Shown in pieces: positions 1 to 6,271 of a stretch of 6,271 bases of DNA. The first letter of the stretch is position 1; each line of letters opens with the position of its first letter. Source of the DNA: Desulfobacteraceae bacterium (GTDB lineage: Bacteria > Desulfobacterota > Desulfobacteria > Desulfobacterales > Desulfosalsimonadaceae); assembly GCA_007136525.1 (NCBI GenBank), contig SLGU01000370.1, positions 1 through 6,271 of the forward strand. The letters are read 5' to 3'. The translations under genes and the position numbers were made by a program. The notes beneath the pieces were generated by a model. The model was given only the letters and a program-made list of their open reading frames with translations. It was not told where the DNA came from and did not search any database.

Positions 1-23
1 AGCTCTTGGCGAAGCGGACGCCA

Positions 24-57
24 GCGCCCTGTGGCCCTGCCGTTTATCACAGGGCGC
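24..57. repeat. Perfect 10-bp inverted repeat (hairpin)
   Basis: GCGCCCTGTG at 24-33 is the exact reverse complement of CACAGGGCGC at 48-57, with a 14-base loop. A smaller stem, TGGCG at 7-11 with CGCCA at 19-23, lies directly beside it. No T-run follows on either strand, so it is not a typical intrinsic terminator. It could be part of a dispersed repeat, the end of a mobile element, or a structured transcript end. The pairing is seen directly; the role is unknown. Confidence 0.6.
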
Positions 58-267
58 AAGGGAGCGAGCCATAGAGATATCAGCGTTCTCCTGCAGTTGC
101 CGGGGCAGCACCGACCCACCACCAAACGGAATTGACCTTAGAATATATAAAATGCCGTTGCCTATCTATTTGAGGTATTCGATTTCGATCCCGACAGTGG
201 TTTTGAAGAAATCAAAGTGCAACAAAGACTGATGAACCCATAATCCCCGGCTTTTAACGAAAATATT

Positions 268-277
268 AGGAAGGAGG
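268..277 (+). promoter_or_regulatory. Ribosome binding site of the alpha/beta hydrolase gene
   Basis: AGGAAGGAGG contains an extended match to the anti-Shine-Dalgarno consensus and ends only 3 nt before the ATG at 281. The spacing is short, but the match is strong. The next in-frame ATG, at 305, has no such site, so this motif decides the start. Confidence 0.7.
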
Positions 278-280
278 CGC

Positions 281-1045
281 ATGGAAAAGCATAGAATCGA
301 CGATATGGCCTTTGTAGCCGGTCGGTGGCCCCTGGATCCGGCATTACAAACCATTGTATTCATTCACGGTGCAGGCGGCACGAGTGTCCTGTGGCACGCC
401 CAGGTGAAAGCCCTTGCTTATCGATTGAACACCATTGCGCTTGATCTGCCGGGCCATGGAGACAGCGGCGGCAAATCCATGGATCGGGTTGAAGATTATG
501 CTGCAAGTGTGTCCCGTTTTATACGTTCCACAGGTGCCTTGCGTCCGGTGGTCTGCGGGGTGAGCATGGGCGGCGCCATTGCCCTGCAGCTCCTGATCGA
601 CGAACAGGAGGCTTTCAGCGCCGGGATTGCCGCGAACACAGGTGCAAAATTAAAAACCATGCCCTTTGTTTTCGAGATGATTGAAAAGGATTATATAGGG
701 TTTGTTAACGGGATGTATACCTTTGCCGCATCGGCAAAAATCGACCCCGAAAAAATCAAGCCCCTTGTGGATGGCATGAAAAAAATGCCACCTGAAATTG
801 CCAAGGGCGATTTCATCGCCTGCAATGGCTTCGATGTCATGGACCGGCTGGATCGCATCCGCATTCCTGTCCTCGTGATCACGGCAGCCGAGGACCAGTT
901 GACACCGGTGAAATACGGACGTTTCCTGGCCGATAAGATAAACGGTGCGGAAATCGTCAATATTGAAGATGCCGGCCATCTTTCCCCCATGGAAAAGCCC
1001 GAGGCGGTCACACAGGCGATAGATGATTTTCTGGCACGTTTATAA
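281..1045 (+). CDS. Alpha/beta hydrolase, 254 aa
   Basis: This is a serine hydrolase of the alpha/beta-hydrolase fold, probably cytoplasmic because no signal peptide or membrane segment is visible. Strand and motif order fit the family: the oxyanion-hole motif HGAGG at residues 29-33, a DLPGHGDS segment at 55-62, the nucleophile elbow GVSMGG at 93-98 with Ser95, the acid Asp205 in AAEDQLTP, and the base His233 in AGHLSPMEKPE. The triad is complete, and a helical cap lies at about 120-190. The length is normal for the BioH/MenH/epoxide-hydrolase-like group, but nothing fixes the substrate; esterase or lactonase activity is possible. The gene stands alone on the plus strand, convergent with the five-gene minus-strand block, so it is probably transcribed independently of it. 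The start is chosen by the ribosome binding site at 268-277. Confidence 0.92.
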   Translation: MEKHRIDDMAFVAGRWPLDPALQTIVFIHGAGGTSVLWHAQVKALAYRLNTIALDLPGHGDSGGKSMDRVEDYAASVSRFIRSTGALRPVVCGVSMGGAIALQLLIDEQEAFSAGIAANTGAKLKTMPFVFEMIEKDYIGFVNGMYTFAASAKIDPEKIKPLVDGMKKMPPEIAKGDFIACNGFDVMDRLDRIRIPVLVITAAEDQLTPVKYGRFLADKINGAEIVNIEDAGHLSPMEKPEAVTQAIDDFLARL

Positions 1046-1118
1046 CCGCTGTCCTCGCAAGGCATCGCCTTCCCGGAAATTAACGTCAGTGCCGGTAATG
1101 GCCGGTGGTTTTTCACGT

Positions 1119-1134
1119 AGAGATTGACATCTCT
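1119..1134. terminator. Weak hairpin in the convergent gap (possible terminator)
   Basis: AGAGAT at 1119-1124 pairs perfectly with ATCTCT at 1129-1134 around a TGAC tetraloop. On the plus strand it is followed by TGTTTC, a poor T-tract; on the minus strand no T-run follows. It lies in the 126-bp gap between two convergent genes, where a terminator is expected, but the stem is short and AT-rich. I see no better intrinsic terminator in the gap. Confidence 0.3.
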
Positions 1135-1171
1135 TGTTTCGTGTTCGAAAGGGCCGGGCCAGGGAAGCGGG

Positions 1172-2050
1172 TTATCTGATTTCCGCCATGTCAGGCAACT
1201 GGGAAAGATCGGTGATGACCAGATCGGGCGCTGTATCCCGGCAGCAGGGGTTGTCCCGGTGAAGCCGCAGGGAACGCTTGTCCCCGGCAAACAGAGCTGT
1301 TTGAAAACCAATGGCCTGGGCCGGGAAAATATCGTTTAGCATGTCATTTCCAATGAAAAGGACATTTTCCGGGGGGATACCGCATTCGGACAGCCTTTCG
1401 ACCGCCTTCCCGAACAGCACCGGAGACGGTTTTGCACGGCCTTCCCGGTACGAATAAACAAGCAGTGCAGGGTCAAAGCCCATGTTTTCGGGACGGCGTC
1501 CGAAATAGTATTCAAACATCAGGGGGGTATAAAACTGCGCATTGGAAATGATGCCGGTTTTTATGCCTGATCCGTGAACCCTGGCCAGCATACGGCCGGA
1601 ATGGGGCATGGGATGAACCGGGTTGATGATCAACTCGAAGGACAATGCAAACCTCCGGGCCTGCTGAATATCTTCAAAACCAATGATTTTTTTCCAGATT
1701 TTGTCGACCTGAACCTCCGGATAGTCCATGCCCTGGTTTTTAAGCTTCTGGTGCTCGTTTTCAACGCCGCGGATAAAAGCTTTCAGCAGTTTCTGAGGGG
1801 ACAGCGTCGATCCGTATTCAGTAGCAAGCGCGGAAAGCAGCTTTCCGCTTTCCCGGGCACCATTGTCGTCATCGGCGGCGCCGGTATCGCGGATGCCTCC
1901 CAGATCGCCGGAAGCGCTGATAAAAAGAGTGCCGTAAACGTCAAACAAAAGGGCTTTCACGGGGTGTCGGGGCGACCCTGTAGGCGGGCAACCCGTGGCA
2001 ATGGGTTCAAGGGAGCCGGCATACCGCTCAAAAATGTCACTCCAGGTCAT
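1172..2050 (-). CDS. HAD-superfamily hydrolase with DxY nucleophile motif, 292 aa
   Basis: This is a haloacid dehalogenase superfamily protein. Numbered from the ATG at 2050, motif I is FDVYGTLF with nucleophile Asp37 and Tyr39 where phosphatases usually have a second Asp. Motif II is GIISNAQ with Ser169, motif III is Lys207 in GRAKPSP, and motif IV is IGNDMLND with Asp236 and Asp240. A helical cap occupies roughly residues 48-160. All core residues are present, so it is probably active. The DxYGT form is typical of L-2-haloacid dehalogenases but also occurs in uncharacterised HAD proteins, so dehalogenase or phosphatase activity cannot be chosen. The start overlaps the upstream glycosyltransferase gene by 14 nt; an in-frame GTG at 2056 would make it 20 nt. 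Neither start has a good ribosome binding site, suggesting translational coupling. Confidence 0.88.
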   Translation of the reverse strand: MTWSDIFERYAGSLEPIATGCPPTGSPRHPVKALLFDVYGTLFISASGDLGGIRDTGAADDDNGARESGKLLSALATEYGSTLSPQKLLKAFIRGVENEHQKLKNQGMDYPEVQVDKIWKKIIGFEDIQQARRFALSFELIINPVHPMPHSGRMLARVHGSGIKTGIISNAQFYTPLMFEYYFGRRPENMGFDPALLVYSYREGRAKPSPVLFGKAVERLSECGIPPENVLFIGNDMLNDIFPAQAIGFQTALFAGDKRSLRLHRDNPCCRDTAPDLVITDLSQLPDMAEIR

Positions 2051-3461
2051 GATCACACCATTTCAACAGGCTGAAATTCTCCGGCCTCAGGAACTGCCGC
2101 AGCAACACCGTCTTGTCGACAGAGTGCCGCACCGGCTGTGTAATGACCTTATGATAAATTTCCATGAGGCGGCCACGGTATACATCCTGGTTGTACCCTT
2201 GGAGAACGGCTTCGCGGTTCGGCCATATCACAGGGGCGAGATCGGTAAAGGCCCTGAACCGGGCCAATACCGGGTTGATCTGCCCAAAGCGGGCATAATC
2301 TGATTCACTGTTGATTAACCGGTGAATGATTTCCCGCTGCTGCGGTTCCCTGATAATGGAAAAATCGATGACGCCGTGCGCTATGATCCGGGAAAATCCA
2401 TTGGATATTTCCGGTTCATCGATGGCGGCGCCGTATCGGGCGAAAGTGTCGGAAAGGCATTGCTTCCATTGTGATTCAAGATCCTCCAGGTCGATCCAGT
2501 CGGCCGGGACCAGCAAGCTTTCATACAGGTGATCCAGGTTCAACCCACAGTCTTCAAAATCCCTGCAAATGTCCGGGAGTTTGCGCCCCATGAGCAGTTT
2601 GCCCGCAGTCCACGGTTCCAGGAAGGCGAAACCGAATCCTTCGGTAATGCTGGTGGTGATAAAATAGGCGGCATTGGCTGCAAGGGCCATGAAATCATAT
2701 TGCGAAGATGCTTCGAAGAGGACGTTTATCTTGTTTTGCTGTGCGAAGGTTTTCCAGTCGTTGTAGATGGCCCAGTCCGGGGGGCTGTTGGGCGGAAGGG
2801 TGATCGCCAGGGGCATCCCCGCAGGAAAATAAAGGGACAGCAGCATCGCTTCCCCGATATTTTTGCGCTGTATTCCGCGAACAGGATAGAGCACGGTGGT
2901 TACGGCTTCTTTTTCAAGGCCCCGGGTATCCATGGGTGCGACCATGTTGAACAGTTCATGAACGCCGCCGGGATCAAGGCCTGCTTTTTCAAGAAGACGC
3001 TTGTCCCTGGCGTTGATCGTTCCGTAATGGCAATCCGCCGGGTACCCGTGTTTTCGAAAATAGGAACTGGGCCTGCCGTCTTCGGGAAAATCATGAACCT
3101 GAAGGAACAGCCGGAACCCTTTTTCCTTCAGCAGCTCAAGAATATCTATGAACCGGCTGTTTTTTCCAATAAGCGGGTTGTGCACATGAATGACATCACA
3201 TCCTCCGGGAAACCGCTCGTATATGGCTGCAGCAACCGCTTCCGCCGTTTCCCGGGGGCGCGGGTCATTTTCCGGAAATTCCGGGTCATCGTAGCCGAGC
3301 CCCGGAATGGAAACGTGAGTAACTGACAGATCCTCCGGCGGGCCGTCATCTCCCGTAATGACCAAAACATCACAGTGACCGGCGACGGCCTCAATCTGCC
3401 GGGCGATAACAAAGGAGACACCGCTCGGCTTGAGGTGCATGTGCATGTATACGATTTTCAT
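2037..3461 (-). CDS. GT4-like (GT-B fold) glycosyltransferase, 474 aa
   Basis: The protein looks like a retaining GT-B glycosyltransferase close to family GT4. Numbered from the ATG at 3461, the N-terminal domain starts with a strand followed by KPSGV (residues 11-15) and contains IHVHNP near 91-96 and VHDFPEDGRP near 122-131. The C-terminal donor domain has YPVRGIQRKN at 192-201, with basic residues Arg195 and Lys200 where GT4 enzymes bind the nucleotide-sugar phosphates, and TEGFGFAFLEP with the E-x7-E pair Glu274/Glu282. About 190 residues follow that motif, longer than in most GT4 enzymes. No signal peptide or membrane segment is seen, so it is probably cytosolic. Donor and acceptor are unknown. 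The ATG is preceded by GGTGA 5 nt away; a GTG at 3470 would overlap the queC stop by 4 nt and is the alternative start. Confidence 0.82.
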   Translation of the reverse strand: MKIVYMHMHLKPSGVSFVIARQIEAVAGHCDVLVITGDDGPPEDLSVTHVSIPGLGYDDPEFPENDPRPRETAEAVAAAIYERFPGGCDVIHVHNPLIGKNSRFIDILELLKEKGFRLFLQVHDFPEDGRPSSYFRKHGYPADCHYGTINARDKRLLEKAGLDPGGVHELFNMVAPMDTRGLEKEAVTTVLYPVRGIQRKNIGEAMLLSLYFPAGMPLAITLPPNSPPDWAIYNDWKTFAQQNKINVLFEASSQYDFMALAANAAYFITTSITEGFGFAFLEPWTAGKLLMGRKLPDICRDFEDCGLNLDHLYESLLVPADWIDLEDLESQWKQCLSDTFARYGAAIDEPEISNGFSRIIAHGVIDFSIIREPQQREIIHRLINSESDYARFGQINPVLARFRAFTDLAPVIWPNREAVLQGYNQDVYRGRLMEIYHKVITQPVRHSVDKTVLLRQFLRPENFSLLKWCDHDLE

Positions 3462-3466
3462 TTCGC

Positions 3467-3471
3467 TCACC
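3467..3471 (-). promoter_or_regulatory. Shine-Dalgarno-like site inside the end of queC
   Basis: GGTGA on the minus strand, overlapping the queC stop codon, lies 5 nt before the ATG at 3461. It supports that ATG over the GTG at 3470 as the glycosyltransferase start and suggests that ribosomes finishing queC reinitiate on it. Confidence 0.45.
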
Positions 3472-4153
3472 GGGCGTAAAGGGCCGGATCGGTAATGCCG
3501 GCTGCCATGAACCCTTTTTTTCTCAAGCGACAGCTGTCACAGTTGCCACACGCCGTGGAGTCCGGCAATGGATCATAGCAACTGTGGGTCCGGCTGTAAT
3601 CCACGCCAAGGGCGACTCCTTTTTCAATGATTTCCTTTTTGCGCATCGAGATCAGGGGGGTATGAATGCGGATGTGAAACTTACCTTCGACAGTGGCTTT
3701 CAGGGCCAGGTTGGCCATGGCTTCAAAGGCGGTGATGAATTCCGGCCGGCAGTCCGGATAACCGCTGTAGTCAACGGCATTGACTCCGATAAAAATATTG
3801 CCTGCTTCCAGCAGTTCCGCCCAGGCAAGGGCATGTGCGAGGAAAATAGTGTTCCTTGCCGGAACATAGGTCACGGGTATGTCATCTTTGACCCCTGTTT
3901 TTGGCACGTCGATATCGCCGGTCAACGCTGAAGCACCGGCTGCACAAAAATCGATCTTGACCGTGCGATGGGGAACACCGGCAGACCGGGCGATATTCTC
4001 AGCCGATATCAGTTCAAGCCGGTGTCTTTGGCCATAGTCAAAGCTCATGGCATGACACTGGTATCCCTCGCTCAGGGCCACGGCAAGCGTTGTGGCGCTG
4101 TCCAGTCCGCCGCTGAGCAGAACAACCGCTTTTTTCACACGTGTCCCGTTCAT
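3467..4153 (-). CDS. queC: 7-cyano-7-deazaguanine (preQ0) synthase QueC, 228 aa
   Basis: QueC converts 7-carboxy-7-deazaguanine plus ammonia to preQ0 in an ATP-dependent reaction in the cytosol, the step after QueE in queuosine precursor synthesis. Numbered from the ATG at 4153, the ATP-pyrophosphatase P-loop SGGLDS is at residues 14-19, a SFDYGQRH segment follows near 37-44, and the family motif YVPARNTIF lies at about 96-104. The zinc site is complete: Cys192, Cys202, Cys205 and Cys208 in HSCYDP and ACGNCDSC. The length is normal. The frame is open to a TTG at 4171, but AAGGG 7 nt upstream of the ATG at 4153 and the family's usual short N-terminus favour 4153. queE lies 63 bp upstream on the same strand; queD and folE are not in the window. 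Confidence 0.96.
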   Translation of the reverse strand: MNGTRVKKAVVLLSGGLDSATTLAVALSEGYQCHAMSFDYGQRHRLELISAENIARSAGVPHRTVKIDFCAAGASALTGDIDVPKTGVKDDIPVTYVPARNTIFLAHALAWAELLEAGNIFIGVNAVDYSGYPDCRPEFITAFEAMANLALKATVEGKFHIRIHTPLISMRKKEIIEKGVALGVDYSRTHSCYDPLPDSTACGNCDSCRLRKKGFMAAGITDPALYAR

Positions 4154-4160
4154 TGCCAAA

Positions 4161-4165
4161 CCCTT
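4161..4165 (-). promoter_or_regulatory. queC: Ribosome binding site of queC
   Basis: AAGGG on the minus strand lies 7 nt before the ATG at 4153. It fixes the queC start there and excludes the longer TTG start at 4171, which overlaps the site. Confidence 0.65.
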
Positions 4166-4216
4166 ATTCAAAACATTTCATCATTATGGGGTATTGGATC
4201 CCATTTCCCATTCACT

Positions 4217-4861
4217 TTAGACACCCCTGGCGGAATGGGGCCACAATATTTTATGCAGTTGCAGTTGAATCCGGACATCCAGTCTGTCCGCCAGTATCCA
4301 GGACGCAAGAGTCGACGGTTCAAGCTTTCCGGGAACGGGTGAAAACAGGACAGGGCTCTGAAAGTGTCCTTCCCTGGCATTGATAAGCATTTTCGCTGCA
4401 TAATCGTAGTCCGCACGGTCGGTTAAAACGAATTTCAACTCGTCTTTTGCGTCCATCCGGAAAAGATTGTCCATGTCCATAAGTTGACTCTGGCCGCTCC
4501 CCGGGCATTTGATATCGACAATTTTTATGCATGCCCGGTCAACCATCCGGATGTCCATGCTGCCGTTGGTTTCCATCAGCACGGTATGCCCTTCGGACAG
4601 CAGCAGTTTTACGAGATCAGGGGTTTCATCCTGGAGGAGGGGCTCCCCGCCGGTAATTTCAACAATAGGGAAACTGAAAGCGCGCATCCGTTCATGAATA
4701 TCCTTGATATCCATGAACACGCCTTCTTCCCGGGCATAGGCTGTATCACAGTAGGTGCATGTGAGGTTGCATCCGGAAAGGCGGACGAAAACACATGGCC
4801 GGCCGGCCCAGGTGGACTCCCCCTGAATGGAATAGAATATTTCATTGACAAAAAGTCCCAT
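4217..4861 (-). CDS. queE: 7-carboxy-7-deazaguanine synthase QueE, 214 aa
   Basis: QueE is a radical SAM enzyme that contracts the ring of 6-carboxy-5,6,7,8-tetrahydropterin to give 7-carboxy-7-deazaguanine, the substrate of QueC. The N-terminus carries the family signature IFYSIQGES at residues 8-16. The cluster-binding motif is CNLTCTYC with Cys31, Cys35 and Cys38, the canonical CX3CX2C, unlike the expanded spacing of the E. coli enzyme. ITGGEPLLQ at 69-77 and METNGS at 96-101 are the expected SAM-binding segments, and QLQLHKILW near the C-terminus matches the family. Length is typical. The ATG at 4861 has AGAAGG 6 nt upstream. It sits 75 bp after manA and 63 bp before queC, so the two preQ0 genes are adjacent and probably co-transcribed. 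Confidence 0.96.
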   Translation of the reverse strand: MGLFVNEIFYSIQGESTWAGRPCVFVRLSGCNLTCTYCDTAYAREEGVFMDIKDIHERMRAFSFPIVEITGGEPLLQDETPDLVKLLLSEGHTVLMETNGSMDIRMVDRACIKIVDIKCPGSGQSQLMDMDNLFRMDAKDELKFVLTDRADYDYAAKMLINAREGHFQSPVLFSPVPGKLEPSTLASWILADRLDVRIQLQLHKILWPHSARGV

Positions 4862-4867
4862 GGCGAA

Positions 4868-4873
4868 CCTTCT
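4868..4873 (-). promoter_or_regulatory. queE: Ribosome binding site of queE
   Basis: AGAAGG on the minus strand is 6 nt before the queE ATG. This normally spaced site contrasts with manA just upstream, which has none. Confidence 0.65.
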
Positions 4874-4936
4874 TCATTTATGGATCAATAAAGGGGATGC
4901 GGGCCGTGAATGCAAACAGCACGCTTGCAAACCGAT

Positions 4937-6142
4937 TCAAGAGGGTTCCGGTACTGACGCCTTGAACAGGAGGCCGCTGCCCTTTATCTCATAGGAACCG
5001 GTGAAAGCGGGTATGAGCGCGGACTGTCCTTTTTCAAGCATCAGGGCAGGGCTGTCCGCCCCGGAAAAGATTTCCACAGCGCCTTCCATGCACAGCAGGA
5101 TTTCAATACCGTGGAGATCGGGGGACGCACACTTTGAACCCGGTTCAACTGCAATCACAGAAAGCAGAAATTCATCGGCACCGGTGGGATAATCGCTTTG
5201 GCAGGCCGATTTTGCGACAGGCCGCAGAATGTTGACGGGCAATGGGTCGAACCGGAGAATGCGCAACAGTTCGTTGATATCCATATGTTTGCCTGTCAGC
5301 CCGCCCCGGAGAACATTGTCTGAATTGGCCATCAGTTCTATGCCGACGCCTTCGAGATAGGCATGCATCTGGCCGGGCGGCAGAAACATGGCGCTATAAG
5401 GCTCAAGTCGCACCATGTTCAAAAAAACAGGGCTCAAAATGCCGATATCATCCGGGTAATACCGGTTGAGCCGTTTAATCCACGCGCATTCCGGGGCATC
5501 GATGCCGGCAGCACGGGCTGAAACGTTTCTTGCTGTGTTTCCTTTTAATTCCTGCGGCATCTCCATCAGGGATGCAAACATCTGCTTTATCCCGGATGCG
5601 GATGGGTCATTTTTTAACATAATGATCTGCCGGGCGAGAAGGTCGGGGCAGAGCGTCTCAAACCATTGGGCAATGGATTGTGCCTCCCTGAACCCGATTA
5701 ATGCGGTAAACGGTTCAATGGCACAGATAATTTCCGGCTTCGGCCACGGATCACGATAATTTCTGTGAGGGGCGTTTATGGGAATATCCAGCCGGTTCTC
5801 CCGATCAAACCCGTCCCGGGCCGCTTCTTTGTCCGGATGTGCCTGGATGGACAGCGGTTGGGCGGCAGCGAGCACCTTGAAAAGGAAAGGCAGCGTATTG
5901 TTAAACCGGTCGGCTATGCCCGGACCCAGAATTTTTTCGGGGAAGCGTCTTATCAGGATGTCCAGTGGCGTCTTTTCACCTTTGACGACTACGGCAGATG
6001 GCGCTTTGGGATGCGCGCCCATCCAGAGTTCGGCCCAGGGGGTGCCGCCCGGGTCATCACCCAGCAATTGCTGGATGGCCGTTTCAGAGCCCCAGGGATA
6101 GTCCTGGATCTGGTTTTCAAGGCGCAGCGGTTTCGAGAACAT
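4937..6142 (-). CDS. manA: Mannose-6-phosphate isomerase, class I (ManA), 401 aa
   Basis: This zinc enzyme interconverts fructose-6-phosphate and mannose-6-phosphate, feeding GDP-mannose synthesis or mannose use, in the cytosol. Type I features run in order: YPWGS at residues 15-19, AELWMGAHP at 37-45, then LPFLFKVLAAAQPLSIQAHPDK (84-105) with likely zinc ligands Gln100 and His102. The third ligand is Glu137 in DPWPKPE, where many homologues have NHKPE. His260 in PPGQMHAY is the fourth, followed by GIELMANSDNVLRGG (267-281), where Arg279 is the probable catalytic arginine. A C-terminal cupin-like domain covers about 325-400. Length fits the family. The ATG at 6142 is the only start that keeps the family N-terminus, yet no Shine-Dalgarno sequence precedes it; a heptad repeat array lies directly upstream. 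Confidence 0.95.
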   Translation of the reverse strand: MFSKPLRLENQIQDYPWGSETAIQQLLGDDPGGTPWAELWMGAHPKAPSAVVVKGEKTPLDILIRRFPEKILGPGIADRFNNTLPFLFKVLAAAQPLSIQAHPDKEAARDGFDRENRLDIPINAPHRNYRDPWPKPEIICAIEPFTALIGFREAQSIAQWFETLCPDLLARQIIMLKNDPSASGIKQMFASLMEMPQELKGNTARNVSARAAGIDAPECAWIKRLNRYYPDDIGILSPVFLNMVRLEPYSAMFLPPGQMHAYLEGVGIELMANSDNVLRGGLTGKHMDINELLRILRFDPLPVNILRPVAKSACQSDYPTGADEFLLSVIAVEPGSKCASPDLHGIEILLCMEGAVEIFSGADSPALMLEKGQSALIPAFTGSYEIKGSGLLFKASVPEPS

Positions 6143-6148
6143 GGGTTG

Positions 6149-6211
6149 GTTGTAAGTTGTAGGTTGTAAGTTGTAGGTTATAAGTTGTAGGTTGTAAGTT
6201 GTAGGTTGTAA
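6149..6211. repeat. Heptad tandem repeat array (GTTGTAA/GTTGTAG, period 14)
   Basis: Nine contiguous 7-base units alternate GTTGTAA and GTTGTAG, giving about four and a half copies of a 14-base unit. Eight units are exact; the one at 6177-6183 is GTTATAA. Degenerate units continue to the right, for example GTTATAT at 6212-6218, GTTGTCG at 6225-6231 and GGTGTAT at 6232-6238. On the minus strand the units read TTACAAC and CTACAAC and end 7 nt before the manA ATG. Stop codons occur in the plus-strand frames, so it is not coding there. Such arrays are prone to copy-number change by slippage. Its function is unknown. Confidence 0.9.
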
Positions 6212-6244
6212 GTTATATGTGCAAGTTGTCGGGTGTATGGGTTT

Positions 6245-6271
6245 TAAATGCAGACGAATTCACCGTCTTCG
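6245..6271 (-). other. Possible end of an upstream minus-strand gene at the window edge
   Basis: One minus-strand frame is open from the right edge for eight codons (EDGEFVCI) to a TAA at 6247-6245. It could be the C-terminus of a gene upstream of manA. AGACG at 6252-6256 and CGTCT at 6264-6268 form a small stem there. The stretch is too short to assign, and a short plus-strand frame starting at the ATG at 6237 is equally unprovable. Confidence 0.2.

Larger units (their letters stand above)
1..280. other. Left intergenic region with no convincing gene
   Basis: No gene is supported here. Bases 1-135 are about 62% GC and bases 136-280 about 40% GC, a sharp change near position 131. Two plus-strand frames are open from the left edge, to a TGA at 133-135 and to another TGA near 230, and either could be the tail of a gene entering from the left. 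Neither translation resembles a protein I recognise. A minus-strand ATG at 72-70 runs open to the edge for 24 codons but has no ribosome binding site at a usable distance. A TTGACC at 132-137 resembles a -35 box, but no -10 box lies at the right spacing, so I do not call a promoter for the downstream hydrolase gene. Confidence 0.5.

Noticed and set aside
1..72. Minus-strand 24-codon open frame starting at an ATG at 72 and running off the left edge
   Set aside because: The nearest purine-rich site (GGAG) is about 15 nt from the ATG, the peptide is Ala/Arg/Ser-rich like chance GC-rich translation, and a strong hairpin lies inside it.
132..160. Sigma-70 promoter using TTGACC at 132-137
   Set aside because: The only TATA-like stretch (144-153) starts 6 nt after the -35 candidate, and the properly spaced position is GC-rich.
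2529..3326. Long open frame (265 codons) on the plus strand opposite the glycosyltransferase gene
   Set aside because: It is antisense to a gene with clear family motifs, its product matches nothing recognisable, and open antisense frames are common in DNA of this composition.
4911..4929. Inverted repeat TGCAA/TTGCA between manA and queE
   Set aside because: The stem is only 5 bp plus an interrupted pair, with no T-tract on the minus strand, so a terminator is not supported.
4862..4936. Possible preQ1 riboswitch in the leader of queE
   Set aside because: I found neither the preQ1-I hairpin with its A-rich tail nor any other recognisable preQ1 class arrangement in these 75 bases.
6149..6238. 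CRISPR array
   Set aside because: The units are 7 bases long and contiguous with no spacers, so this is a simple tandem repeat.

Overview
The window is compact bacterial DNA of moderate GC content with a few overlapping or nearly touching genes. The mix of a class I phosphomannose isomerase, queE and queC, a GT4-type glycosyltransferase and a HAD protein, plus the alternating GTTGTAA/GTTGTAG heptads, suggests an anaerobic deltaproteobacterium (Desulfobacterota, Desulfobacterales-like). This is an impression from protein style and repeat type, not a demonstrated placement.

Layout: Positions 1-280 hold no convincing gene. About the first 135 bases are GC-rich (about 62%) with a perfect 10-bp inverted repeat. 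The next 145 bases are AT-rich (about 40%) and lead to a strong ribosome binding site. Positions 281-1045 (+) encode an alpha/beta hydrolase with a complete catalytic triad. A 126-bp convergent gap follows. From about 2050 to 6142 everything reads on the minus strand, in transcription order: manA (6142-4937), queE (4861-4217), queC (4153-3467), a GT4-like glycosyltransferase (3461-2037) and a HAD hydrolase (2050-1172). The right end (6143-6271) is a heptad tandem repeat that abuts the manA start codon, then a short unassigned edge.

The five minus-strand genes could be one transcription unit. queC to the glycosyltransferase is spaced by only 5 nt (or overlaps by 4 nt if the upstream GTG is used), and the glycosyltransferase overlaps the HAD gene by 14-20 nt. 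manA-queE and queE-queC are separated by 75 and 63 bp. QueE and QueC catalyse the last two steps to preQ0, the 7-deazaguanine precursor of queuosine. ManA links fructose-6-phosphate to mannose-6-phosphate. The glycosyltransferase and HAD protein have no assignable substrate.

Nothing here is an obvious new system. The points most worth following are the heptad array replacing the normal manA leader, the sugar genes flanking preQ0 genes, and the overlapping glycosyltransferase/HAD pair whose HAD member has the DxY rather than DxD nucleophile motif.
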